Assembly (NCBI GenBank): GCA_946887155.1
Contig: CAMPKM010000015.1
Span: 1 to 17,494 of the forward strand
Length of the DNA stretch: 17,494 nt
Source: an uncultured Gemmatimonadota bacterium
Lineage (GTDB): Bacteria > Gemmatimonadota > Gemmatimonadetes > Gemmatimonadales > Gemmatimonadaceae
Reading direction: 5' to 3'
Shown here: piece by piece, positions 1 through 6,543 of the stretch
Numbering within the stretch: position 1 is the stretch's first letter
How the letters are laid out: every line of letters begins with the position of its first letter
The notes under the pieces: generated by a model
Told to the model about the DNA's origin: nothing
Database searches by the model: none
Seen by the model: the letters and a program-made list of their open reading frames with translations, nothing else
Made by a program: the position numbers and the translations under genes

Positions 1-1115
1 ATCAGCGACCGCATCCCCACCAGTGAGCCGGTCGTAGACACACCTGGCGGAAGCAGCCTGACGAGCAGCGCAGCGCCGGCGACGGCGATGAACATTCCAA
101 CGATGGCGCCGGCCGCGGTCAGCACCACTCCCTCCAGCAGAGCGCTCGACACCAGTCGCTTTTGCGTCGCGCCGATGGCGGCGCGAACCGCGATCTCACC
201 ACCCCTCATGATCACGTTCGCGAGCTGCAGGTTGGCGACGTTCGCGCAGGTGAGCAACAGAAGCAGCATGACGCCGCCGAGGAGCAGCACGATGACCGGC
301 CGGGTGTCGCCGGTCACGCTGTCGGCCAGCAGCTCGACGTTGGCGCGATAACCAGCCGGATCAAGCGCTGATCCTGGATGCGGCCCCGGAAACTCGCGCC
401 CCACCTGCCTGACGACGCCGGTGAGCTCGGTCTGGGCGGTGCTCATCGCCGCTCCGTCGGCCAGGCGGGCGATCACCGTCAGGCGGTTCTGTCCGGGATC
501 AACAACGGCCGGAGATAGCCGGATTGGCTCCCAGACGGAGATCTCCCGCGATGGAACCGCGAACCATGGCGGCATGACGCCGACGATCGCGAACAGCTCG
601 CCTTCGAGGTTCGCCGCCTTCCCAATGACATCGGGATCGGAGGCGAAGGCCGTCTTCCACAGCGCATCCGAGATGATGACGGCGCGCGGACCACCTGGCA
701 GGTCTTCGTCCGCCGTAAAGCCACGGCCCATTGCCGGCGCGACGCCGAGGACGCGCAGAAAGTCCTGCGTGACCATCGCCGAAACCAATCGATCGGTGCC
801 TTCGCTGCGTAAGAGGTTGACGTCCCGCGTCGAGTAGCCGGTGATACTCTCGATGCTCCGTGCCTCCTCCCTGATGCGGCGCACCGTGATGCCGGGGAAG
901 CTCAACTCGGGAAAACCGGGTACCGGAATCGACTGGGTGACGCTCAGCAAGCGGTCGGGAGACGGAAACGGCAGCGGCCGCAGCAGCACCGCGTCGACGA
1001 CCGTGAACACCGCCAGCGACGCGCCGATCCCCATGCCTAACGTGAGGATCACGAGAGCGGCATGGAATGGCTGCCGGCGCAGGCGGCGGAGGGCGAACCA
1101 GAGGTCGTGGCGCAC
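1..1115 (-). CDS. MacB/FtsX-like orphan ABC permease (ADOP type), 3' end missing
   Basis: This is the N-terminal 371 residues of a large inner-membrane permease; the gene runs off the left edge. A short cytoplasmic start (RHDLWFALRRLRRQP) is followed by a first membrane segment at about residues 17-37. A periplasmic MacB-type core domain follows (about 50-260), then FtsX-type membrane segments at about 273-293 and 325-352, separated by the loop ending in EIAVRAAIGATQKRLV that is typical of the family. Complete members usually have about 800 residues in two such halves and no ATPase domain. Their roles (export, lipoprotein or envelope handling) are mostly unproven. The start is GTG at 1115, because an in-frame TGA lies just upstream at 1119-1121; AGGAG stands 9 bases before it. 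That TGA is the stop codon of the upstream small gene, so the two are probably co-translated. Confidence 0.9.
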   Translation of the reverse strand, partial: MRHDLWFALRRLRRQPFHAALVILTLGMGIGASLAVFTVVDAVLLRPLPFPSPDRLLSVTQSIPVPGFPELSFPGITVRRIREEARSIESITGYSTRDVNLLRSEGTDRLVSAMVTQDFLRVLGVAPAMGRGFTADEDLPGGPRAVIISDALWKTAFASDPDVIGKAANLEGELFAIVGVMPPWFAVPSREISVWEPIRLSPAVVDPGQNRLTVIARLADGAAMSTAQTELTGVVRQVGREFPGPHPGSALDPAGYRANVELLADSVTGDTRPVIVLLLGGVMLLLLLTCANVANLQLANVIMRGGEIAVRAAIGATQKRLVSSALLEGVVLTAAGAIVGMFIAVAGAALLVRLLPPGVSTTGSLVGMRSL

Positions 1116-1118
1116 GGT

Positions 1119-1490
1119 TCATCGCTCCTGGCGACGGCGCCTGCCGGTCAGTTGGCCGCTCTGTCCATCGTAGACAAACGTCCCCTTGACCTCATCGCCC
1201 TTGAACTCGAGCTCGTACCGCACGTCCATCCCCGGCGACGCGGGTTCGAGTGTCAGCTTGTTGGCCGTGCGCTTGCCGGCGCGCACCGGGGAATCGTGAT
1301 CACCGAGCTTGAGGGCCGCCGTGACGGTATCGCCCTTGTATTGGATCTCGAGGGTCGCCTCCAGGTTACCTCCACCGAACGTGATGGCGAGGTCGTACAC
1401 ACCGGCCCGGATCGGCTGATCCTGTGCTGGTGACAGCGTGGGAACGAACACCGAGAGGCAGAACGCGAGGACGGGAGCAAGGCGCAGCAT
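1119..1490 (-). CDS. Small exported beta-rich protein of unknown function
   Basis: The protein has 123 residues. The first 22 or so (MLRLAPVLAFCLSVFVPTLSPAQ) form a signal peptide with a plausible signal peptidase I site after SPA. The mature part alternates short strands (YDLAITFGG, LEATLEIQYKGDTV, VRYELEFKGDEVKGTFVYDG) and ends with GQLTGRRRRQER. This resembles the small calycin-like modules often seen as stand-alone proteins or hydrolase tails in Gemmatimonadota, but I cannot assign a ligand. An upstream ATG at 1604 is open, but it would put the signal peptide about 40 residues inside the protein, so I chose 1490, which has TGGAG 9 bases ahead. The stop lies 3 bases before the permease start, indicating an operon. 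It may be the periplasmic partner of that permease (inference). Confidence 0.7.
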   Translation of the reverse strand: MLRLAPVLAFCLSVFVPTLSPAQDQPIRAGVYDLAITFGGGNLEATLEIQYKGDTVTAALKLGDHDSPVRAGKRTANKLTLEPASPGMDVRYELEFKGDEVKGTFVYDGQSGQLTGRRRRQER

Positions 1491-1721
1491 CGAGACGATC
1501 TCCAGGCATGGGGTCGCTCGATTTGACGGTGTCCGACTCCAAAAAGAGTCAGGCCATGCAGCCAGAACGATTGCCGGCGCCGGGAAAGCGACCATCGCCA
1601 GCATGCAGGTCGAATCAAGGGCCTGTCCTCAGTTCGTCGAAGGTGCTGGTTGGTTCAAGATCAGCTGCCTCCTGGCTAGCATTACGATCACTTGCATTTC
1701 TTGAGACGAAACGGAGATGTC
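1491..1721. other. Intergenic region between divergent genes
   Basis: These 231 bases separate the minus-strand exported-protein gene and the plus-strand GlcG-like gene, so both promoters should lie here. I see no convincing -35/-10 pair. A small hairpin is present (GACTC 1535-1539 with GAGTC 1546-1550, A-rich loop). It is enclosed by GCATGG 1506-1511 and CCATGC 1554-1559. It would lie in the leader of the minus-strand gene. Confidence 0.4.
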
Positions 1722-2192
1722 ATGACCAGCTCGCTTGTGAAACGCCTGTCTATCCCGCTCATCCTGCTGACGCTGGGTTCGAGCAACGTGCAGTCGCAAT
1801 CTGCGCTCACGTACGAACAAGTCCGCGTAGCGATGGACTCCGCCGAAGCCGAGGCTCAGCGTAATGGCTGGCGGCTCACGATCGTGGTCGCGGATTCTGC
1901 GGGCGTGCCCATCTACCTTCGGCGAATGCCGGGCGCCACGCCCCGCTCGTACGAAATCGCGATGGCCAAGGTGAAGACGGCGCTGACCTCGAAGATGCAC
2001 ACCGTCGATTATGCACGCGAACTGGCCGCTGGCCGGGTCGATACGGTTGCCGGCGGCGTAACGTACGAAGGCGGCTACCTTATCCGCCTTGGTGGCGTGA
2101 TTGTTGGGGCCATGACGGCAAGTGGCGCGCGGGGCTCGGAAGATGCCCAAGCGGTGAGGGCCGGATTGGCCGCGATCGGCATCCGGCCCTGA
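1722..2192 (+). CDS. Exported GlcG/HbpS-family (DUF336) protein
   Basis: The protein has 156 residues, with a signal peptide MTSSLVKRLSIPLILLTLGS plus NVQSQS, followed by one GlcG/HbpS domain. Family landmarks are VVADSAGVPIYLRRMPGA (about residues 51-68), the following helix SYEIAMAKVKTALTS, and the late GGYLIRLGGVIVGAMTASGA segment. Related proteins include extracellular haem-binding HbpS of Streptomyces and GlcG of glycolate operons. Many are small-ligand binders of unknown specificity, and nothing here identifies the ligand. I chose ATG 1722 because GGAG stands 5 bases before it and it places the signal peptide at the N terminus; an in-frame ATG at 1692 would add ten unlikely residues. 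It stands alone and converges on the PLP-enzyme gene. Confidence 0.85.
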   Translation: MTSSLVKRLSIPLILLTLGSSNVQSQSALTYEQVRVAMDSAEAEAQRNGWRLTIVVADSAGVPIYLRRMPGATPRSYEIAMAKVKTALTSKMHTVDYARELAAGRVDTVAGGVTYEGGYLIRLGGVIVGAMTASGARGSEDAQAVRAGLAAIGIRP

Positions 2193-2220
2193 CGAGCATT
2201 ACACCGGGTATCGTCAGGGC
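2186..2220. terminator. Bidirectional hairpin over two convergent stop codons
   Basis: GCCCTGACGA (2186-2195) and TCGTCAGGGC (2211-2220) form a perfect 10-bp stem with a 15-base loop. The left arm contains the TGA of the GlcG-like gene (2190-2192) and the right arm contains the TGA of the convergent PLP-enzyme gene (2214-2216 on minus). There is no long T tract on either side, so strength as an intrinsic terminator is uncertain. Position and symmetry suit transcript-end formation for both genes. Confidence 0.6.
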
Positions 2221-3137
2221 AATTGATACAATTCCGTGCTCAGGTACTTCATTCCTGAGTCGCATGCAACCGTAACCACGGTCGCACCGCGCCCAAGCCG
2301 CGCCGCTTCGCGCAGCGCCACCGTGACATTCGCGCCTGTGGAGGTCCCGGCAAAGATTCCCTCCTCGCGCGCGATGCGGCGCGCCATCGCCATGGCATCG
2401 TCGCTCGACACCGTCTCGACGGCATTGGCCAGCGATGGGTCCCAGTGCGGGACCACGAATCCGGCGCCCGTGCCTTCGATGCGATGCGACCCGCTCGAAC
2501 GCCCCGACAACACCGCCGACTCCTCCGGCTCCACGGCAATCACACGCAGGTTCGCGTCACGTTCGCGCAGACGGGTGGACGTGCCCCGCAGTGAGCCGCC
2601 GGTGCCCACGCTCTGGACGAACGACGAGATGCGACCGCCGCTCTGTTCCCAGATTTCATCAGCCATCGCTGTGTACGCGCCAACCTGGTCGCGGTTGTTG
2701 AACTGGTCGGTCCAGCAACTTCCCGGTGCTTCGGCCAGCCGGCGCGCCGTCTCGATCATGTCGCGGATCATTTCCTTCGTCGTCACACCGCCCGGCGCCT
2801 CGACCAGCGTCAACTCCGCGCCTAACGCCGCCATATGCGCGCGCTTTTCGGCACTGGCCGCAATCGACGTGACGATCCGGAGTGGAATCCCCTTGCTGGC
2901 GCAGACGAACGCCAGCGAGACGCCGGTGCTGCCGCCGGTGTACTCCACCACCGATCCACCGGGTCGCAACCGGCCGTCGCGCTGAGCGCCTTCCACCATC
3001 GCCAGCGCCATGCGGTCCTTCATGCTGCCGGTAGGATTCTCGAACTCGAGCTTGAGCAGTATCGACGCGCTCCCGTCCGGAACGAGGTGGCGAAGTGGGA
3101 TGAGGCGCGTCTTTCCAATCAGGTCCAACGGCGTCAT
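2214..3137 (-). CDS. Cysteine synthase-like PLP enzyme (fold type II)
   Basis: The protein has 307 residues, the usual length for O-acetylserine sulfhydrylase/CysM-type enzymes. The PLP lysine is K40 in NPTGSMKDRM. The substrate loop, normally TSGNTG, reads TGGSTG (67-72). The phosphate-binding GTGGSLRG is at 178-185, and the C terminus carries VACDSGMKYLST. These place it in the cysteine synthase/cystathionine beta-synthase family, beta-replacing an activated serine-type substrate with sulfide or another nucleophile. The change of the conserved Asn in the substrate loop to Ser makes plain cysteine synthesis less certain. The start ATG overlaps the stop of the upstream ICL/PEPM-like gene by ATGA, implying translational coupling and perhaps a shared pathway. 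Confidence 0.85.
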   Translation of the reverse strand: MTPLDLIGKTRLIPLRHLVPDGSASILLKLEFENPTGSMKDRMALAMVEGAQRDGRLRPGGSVVEYTGGSTGVSLAFVCASKGIPLRIVTSIAASAEKRAHMAALGAELTLVEAPGGVTTKEMIRDMIETARRLAEAPGSCWTDQFNNRDQVGAYTAMADEIWEQSGGRISSFVQSVGTGGSLRGTSTRLRERDANLRVIAVEPEESAVLSGRSSGSHRIEGTGAGFVVPHWDPSLANAVETVSSDDAMAMARRIAREEGIFAGTSTGANVTVALREAARLGRGATVVTVACDSGMKYLSTELYQLP

Positions 3138-3976
3138 GAGACGGCCCGCGATGGCGCAACCATCATCGCGTTCACATCAGCGAACGGCAGCGCTTCGTCG
3201 AAGGCAAACGTGCCGTTGCTTGCGATCTCGCGCGCCGCGCGATGAAAAGCGCCGAGTGCCACGCGGGTAAGTGCGGATCCGATACTGATCCGCCTGACGC
3301 CAAGCGCGGCCAGTTCGGCTACCGTTACCGGCATGTTTCTGAGACCAGCCAGGACGTTCACCGGCTTGGACAGCGACGAGCAAACGGCCCGTATTTCGTC
3401 CGGCGTGGTGATCCCCGGGGCGTAGAGAGCGTCAGCTCCTGCTGCCTCGAAGGCCTGCAGCCGGCGGATGGTGTCGTCCAGATCCGGCCTGCCGTGCAGA
3501 TAATTCTCGGCCCTCGCCACGAATATGAATGGAAATGGCAGGCGGCGCGCCGCCTCCACCGCGGCGGCCACGCGTTCAACCGCGTGAGACAACTCGTAGA
3601 TGGGCCGCGAAGGGTCGCCACTCGCATCTTCGATCGAACCGCCGACAAGCCCTGCTTCGAGCCCCGCGCGCCGGATCGTCTCCGCCGCATCATCCGGAGA
3701 ATGGCCAAATCCGTTTTCGAGGTCCGCCGCAACCGGCAGGTCGGTCGCGTCAACGATGGCCCGTGCATTGGCGAGTGTCGCCTCGAGCCCGGCCATGCCG
3801 TCGGGACGGCCCAGGGTGAAGGCGAGCCCCGCGCTCGTCGTGGTCAGCGCCTTGAAACCAAGACTCGTCAGCATGCGCGCGGTGCCGGCATCCCATGGAT
3901 TCGGGATGACAAACGTATCCCGAGCCTCGTGCAACCTGCGGAACCGCATTCCCTTCTCGAATTGCCTGATGGCCAC
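3134..3976 (-). CDS. Isocitrate lyase/PEP mutase superfamily enzyme
   Basis: The protein has 280 residues. The opening FRRLHEARDTFVIPNPWDAGTARML and TTSAGLAFTLGRPDG are typical of the stand-alone PEP-mutase-like (PF13714) branch. Metal-site acids are D85 and E87 in VAADLENGFG, then E116-D117 in SIEDA, and the strand FVARAENYLHGR. The KKCGH catalytic loop of isocitrate and methylisocitrate lyases is absent, as is the EDK...NS signature of true phosphoenolpyruvate mutase. The reaction is therefore probably C-C or C-P chemistry on an oxo- or hydroxy-diacid, but the substrate is unknown. Start: GTG 3976 has GAGG 7 bases upstream and gives the usual short N-terminal helix. ATG 3949 is an alternative, and the longer open frame up to 4273 overlaps the divergent promoter region. 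It is first gene of a pair, coupled to the PLP enzyme by ATGA. Confidence 0.82.
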   Translation of the reverse strand: MAIRQFEKGMRFRRLHEARDTFVIPNPWDAGTARMLTSLGFKALTTTSAGLAFTLGRPDGMAGLEATLANARAIVDATDLPVAADLENGFGHSPDDAAETIRRAGLEAGLVGGSIEDASGDPSRPIYELSHAVERVAAAVEAARRLPFPFIFVARAENYLHGRPDLDDTIRRLQAFEAAGADALYAPGITTPDEIRAVCSSLSKPVNVLAGLRNMPVTVAELAALGVRRISIGSALTRVALGAFHRAAREIASNGTFAFDEALPFADVNAMMVAPSRAVS

Positions 3977-4208
3977 GTTGCGTCCTCGATCGGAGGTCTC
4001 AGCGGCAAATGGTCTCCTCACCTGTTCCAGAAAGGTATGCTCTTCCCGCGGGATGAAACGGGACAATGTGGATCGCGCGCGCCGTGACAGTTTCCGCCAC
4101 AGGCGATCGGGCGCCATTGGCCCGTTGACGGGAGCACAGTAAGGAAGACTTGACGGAATGGATATGTACATTACCCTTATCTTGTACATACCATTTTCGA
4201 CATCGCTC
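3977..4208. other. Divergent promoter region
   Basis: These 232 bases separate the minus-strand ICL/PEPM-like gene from the plus-strand antitoxin gene. The right end is distinctly AT-rich compared with the surroundings and holds the inverted repeat annotated separately. A near-consensus -35 (TTGACG, 4150-4155) is visible on plus, without an obvious -10 at standard spacing. I see no gene in it. Confidence 0.5.
4163..4190 (+). promoter_or_regulatory. Putative operator of the toxin-antitoxin operon
   Basis: TATGTACA (4163-4170) and TGTACATA (4183-4190) form a perfect 8-bp inverted repeat with a 12-base spacer, 19 bases before the chosen antitoxin ATG. Each arm also contains the self-palindrome TGTACA. 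This is where antitoxin autorepression sites usually lie, so binding by the antitoxin or toxin-antitoxin complex is the natural reading. TACCAT (4189-4194) could be a -10 element, which would make the mRNA leaderless or nearly so and explain the lack of a Shine-Dalgarno sequence. Confidence 0.55.
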
Positions 4209-4448
4209 ATGACGAAGAAACCTCGCAAGAAATCCGGGAGTCCTGCTCGCGTCTCAGAGGCTAAGGTGGCCAAGACCTACCGCCTCTCCCCCGGCAAGAT
4301 CGCTGCCGCGCGTTCGATTCTTGGTGCGCCTACCGCAACCGCTACCATCGAGGAGGCCCTCGATCTCGTTGTCTTCCGTCGTGAGCTCATCGATGGGACG
4401 CGTGCGATGAGCGGTCTCGAGATCGATGACGCATTTCCCGACCGGTAG
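4209..4448 (+). CDS. VapB-type antitoxin
   Basis: The protein has 79 residues. A basic, lysine- and arginine-rich N terminus (MTKKPRKKSGSPARVSEAKVAKTY) precedes a helical segment LSPGKIAAARSILGA, TATATIEEALDLVVFRREL and an acidic tail ending in EIDDAFPDR. The pattern of a helix, T-x-TIEEAL and a C-terminal toxin-binding tail matches antitoxins paired with PIN toxins. It would bind DNA and neutralise the toxin encoded next. ATG 4209 was chosen over an in-frame ATG at 4158, because the latter would place the inverted repeat inside the coding region and add a hydrophobic stretch. No Shine-Dalgarno sequence precedes 4209. Its TAG stop shares one base with the toxin GTG start. Confidence 0.75.
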   Translation: MTKKPRKKSGSPARVSEAKVAKTYRLSPGKIAAARSILGAPTATATIEEALDLVVFRRELIDGTRAMSGLEIDDAFPDR

Positions 4449-4906
4449 TGGCGCCGAGTCGCCGTCGTTACGTCCTCGACACGAACATTTTCATCAAGGC
4501 GACACGCGACCCGGAGTACCAGGTGCAGCTCGAGCGGTTTCACGCGGCATTTGCGCCGTTCGAGCTGCTATCGGCCGTGGTCGCTCAGGAACTGCGGGCC
4601 GGCGCTCATGGGAAGTCGGCCGCGAGGATTGATCGAGCGCTCCTGCAGCCTTTCGAGCGACGCGGCCGCGTCATTACACCGAGCTACGATGCCTGGAAGG
4701 GTACCGGAGAGGTTCTGTCCGCTCTGATCGGCTCGAAGAAAAGGCGCTGGACTGATGTCTCGCGAAGCTTTGTGAACGACGTGCTGCTCGCGTTGAGTTG
4801 CCGGGAGGCGGGGGCCATGCTCGTGACCGAAAACCTGCGTGATTTTGCCATGATCGCAGCGGTTCGACCGTTTGATTTTGTCGAACCCTGGCCAATTCCG
4901 GCCTGA
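4448..4906 (+). CDS. PIN-domain ribonuclease toxin, VapC type
   Basis: The protein has 152 residues and is a single PIN domain. The acidic metal-site residues are visible: D11 in VLDTNIFI, E48 in VAQELRAG, D111 in NDVLLALSCREAG, and the final TENLRDF segment (127-133) with E128 and D132. VapC-type toxins are Mg-dependent endoribonucleases that cleave tRNA or rRNA when free of antitoxin. The target of this one cannot be read from sequence. The GTG start overlaps the antitoxin stop by one base (TAGTG), so the pair is translationally coupled. All expected catalytic acids are present, so it is probably intact and active. Confidence 0.88.
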   Translation: MAPSRRRYVLDTNIFIKATRDPEYQVQLERFHAAFAPFELLSAVVAQELRAGAHGKSAARIDRALLQPFERRGRVITPSYDAWKGTGEVLSALIGSKKRRWTDVSRSFVNDVLLALSCREAGAMLVTENLRDFAMIAAVRPFDFVEPWPIPA

Positions 4907-4926
4907 GCGCACCCCCTTCGATCACT

Positions 4927-4956
4927 CGGACCCATGGCCCGAATTCCCCGGGTCCG
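4927..4956 (+). terminator. Possible terminator after the toxin gene
   Basis: CGGACCC (4927-4933) pairs with GGGTCCG (4950-4956) around a 16-base loop, 20 bases after the toxin stop. The following GTGTTGTT is only moderately T-rich. It could end the toxin-antitoxin transcript before the lipoprotein gene. Confidence 0.4.
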
Positions 4957-4977
4957 GTGTTGTTAGGATGAACGTCG

Positions 4978-6543
4978 ATGTCGAGGGCCAAGCGCTATCC
5001 CGTTCCCGGGTGCCTGATGCGACTGAATCGTGTAACCCCTCTGCCAGAATGGACCGCTACGACCATCCTGGCGATGATCGGGCTGTTCGCCGGGTGTTCG
5101 AGCTCGACTGAGCCGACGTCGTTCAAGCTGGAAGCGATCACCTCCCTGACCGCGTCGGCGTCCGTCAACGCGTTGGTGTTGCCCGCACCCGCGGTGCGCG
5201 CCACCACCCTTTCGGGGGCACCACTGTCAGGGATAGAGGTTGAGTTCCTGGCAGCGCCGGGTGGCATAGTCAGGCACCGCAGGGTGACGACTGGCGACGA
5301 CGGCGTGGCCGCCGTGGGTTCATGGTCTCTGGGTCTGGTCGCGCAAACGTACACCGTTGCAGCGCAGGCAAACGGAGCACCAGCCGTCGTATTTTCTGCG
5401 GACGCCTCTCCGGGACCCCTCAGCAGGCTCGAAGTCCGTGACGGTAATTTCCAGTTGGGGAAGCCTAACGAGACGCTCTCTGCGCCGCTGACAGTCCTCG
5501 TGACTGATGACTTCAACAATCCCATTCGGCTCGCTCCAGTAACCTTTTCGGTCCTTTCTGGCAGCGGCACCATTTCGAGCGGCGTCGTGCTCACTGGCCA
5601 GGACGGCCTCGCGACGTCGGGTGCCTGGACCCTGGGCGCCAGCAGTGGCACTCAGCGCGTGAAAGCGCAGGTGCACAACCTCGAGATCGTGTTTGCTGCC
5701 ACGAGTTGCGACGAAGCGTGCCGGGGGAACCAGCTGCTCTTTGTGCGCAATGGCAAGCTGTACCGGACGCAACTTGGCGGAGCCTCGGTTCAACTGACCT
5801 CGTCCGGACGTGACGCACAGCCAGCATGGTCACCAGACGGCCGAAAAATCGCGTTCGAGCGATACGACATCGGCGTAGACAGGACCGACATCTACGTCAT
5901 GAACGTTGACGGATCGGGCCTTACGCGCGTGGCGGAGGATTTGCACGTGCCATCGTGGTCACCGGATGGACATCGCCTTGCAACGGCCAGCGCTGACTGG
6001 ATCCTTGGCCCAAGCATTTATCTCGTGGAGCTTGATGACCCTGCAAGCCCGCCCAACGGGATTGCTACGATGGCCAGCACCCCCGCCTGGTCACCCGATG
6101 GTAGTCGCATTGCATTCGTCAATACGAGCGGCGACTTCAGCGGGCAGGATGAGCTTCGTGTCATGGATGCTGACGGATCGCATGAGGCGATCCTCAGCCC
6201 GCGTGACGAACTATTAATTGGACGGCCGAGCTGGTCACCAGACGGTTCGCAAATCGCCTTCGCAAAGTGCTGGGTGAGTTGCGATGTCTACTCAGTGTCA
6301 GCCGACGGCTCAAACCTCAAGCGACTCACGAATGTGGGCAACGCCAGAGATCCTGCCTGGTCTCCTGACGGAACCCTGATTGCTATTTCTTGGACAAAGC
6401 AGGACGAAGCAGGGGTGTTGAGCTCGTCCATCGCTTTCATCCCGAGCGTGGGTGGCGATCCGGTCCAGGTCATCGCCAATGGAGGCAGTCCGGCATGGTT
6501 CCCCTCGCCCGCTACGGCATCAGTCATTCGCGAGAAACGCTAA
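4978..6543 (+). CDS. Lipoprotein with two Ig-like domains and a PD40 beta-propeller
   Basis: The protein has 521 residues. A signal sequence ends in the lipobox LFAG-C40. Two Ig-like domains of invasin type follow (about 50-143 and 150-243), with PLSGIEVEFLAAPGG and NPIRLAPVTFSVLSGSG as their landmarks. The C-terminal half is a TolB-like propeller with blades marked by xWSPDGxxIA at about residues 283, 326, 371, 418 and 460, and a last degenerate AWFPSP near 506. It should be anchored to a membrane and face the periplasm or outside, binding protein or glycan; the ligand is unknown. The first ATG (4978) has AGGA 9 bases upstream. ATG 5017 would give a more usual 27-residue signal peptide and is a real alternative. 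Its TAA overlaps the convergent kinase stop. Confidence 0.85.
   Translation: MSRAKRYPVPGCLMRLNRVTPLPEWTATTILAMIGLFAGCSSSTEPTSFKLEAITSLTASASVNALVLPAPAVRATTLSGAPLSGIEVEFLAAPGGIVRHRRVTTGDDGVAAVGSWSLGLVAQTYTVAAQANGAPAVVFSADASPGPLSRLEVRDGNFQLGKPNETLSAPLTVLVTDDFNNPIRLAPVTFSVLSGSGTISSGVVLTGQDGLATSGAWTLGASSGTQRVKAQVHNLEIVFAATSCDEACRGNQLLFVRNGKLYRTQLGGASVQLTSSGRDAQPAWSPDGRKIAFERYDIGVDRTDIYVMNVDGSGLTRVAEDLHVPSWSPDGHRLATASADWILGPSIYLVELDDPASPPNGIATMASTPAWSPDGSRIAFVNTSGDFSGQDELRVMDADGSHEAILSPRDELLIGRPSWSPDGSQIAFAKCWVSCDVYSVSADGSNLKRLTNVGNARDPAWSPDGTLIAISWTKQDEAGVLSSSIAFIPSVGGDPVQVIANGGSPAWFPSPATASVIREKR

Noticed and set aside
3134..3976. True phosphoenolpyruvate mutase, linking it with the phosphonopyruvate-decarboxylase-like pair at 15681-16774 as a phosphonate pathway
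   Set aside because: The EDK-x8-NS signature is missing, the two loci are over 11 kb apart, and no other phosphonate gene lies in the window.
3600..4142. Long plus-strand open frames opposite the ICL/PEPM-like gene
   Set aside because: They are antisense shadows in GC-rich DNA. Their translations are rich in Arg, Ser and Pro without domains, and the minus-strand frame has clear family motifs.
5820..6530. DNA-level direct repeats from the TGGTCACC-GAYGG blade codons
   Set aside because: They reflect the repeated WSPDG protein motif of the propeller and diverge at the DNA level between blades, so they are not an independent repeat element.
4973..6543. Lipoprotein as part of the toxin-antitoxin operon
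   Set aside because: A hairpin separates it from the toxin gene and the product is an envelope propeller lipoprotein with its own ribosome-binding site, related in type to the one at 9380.
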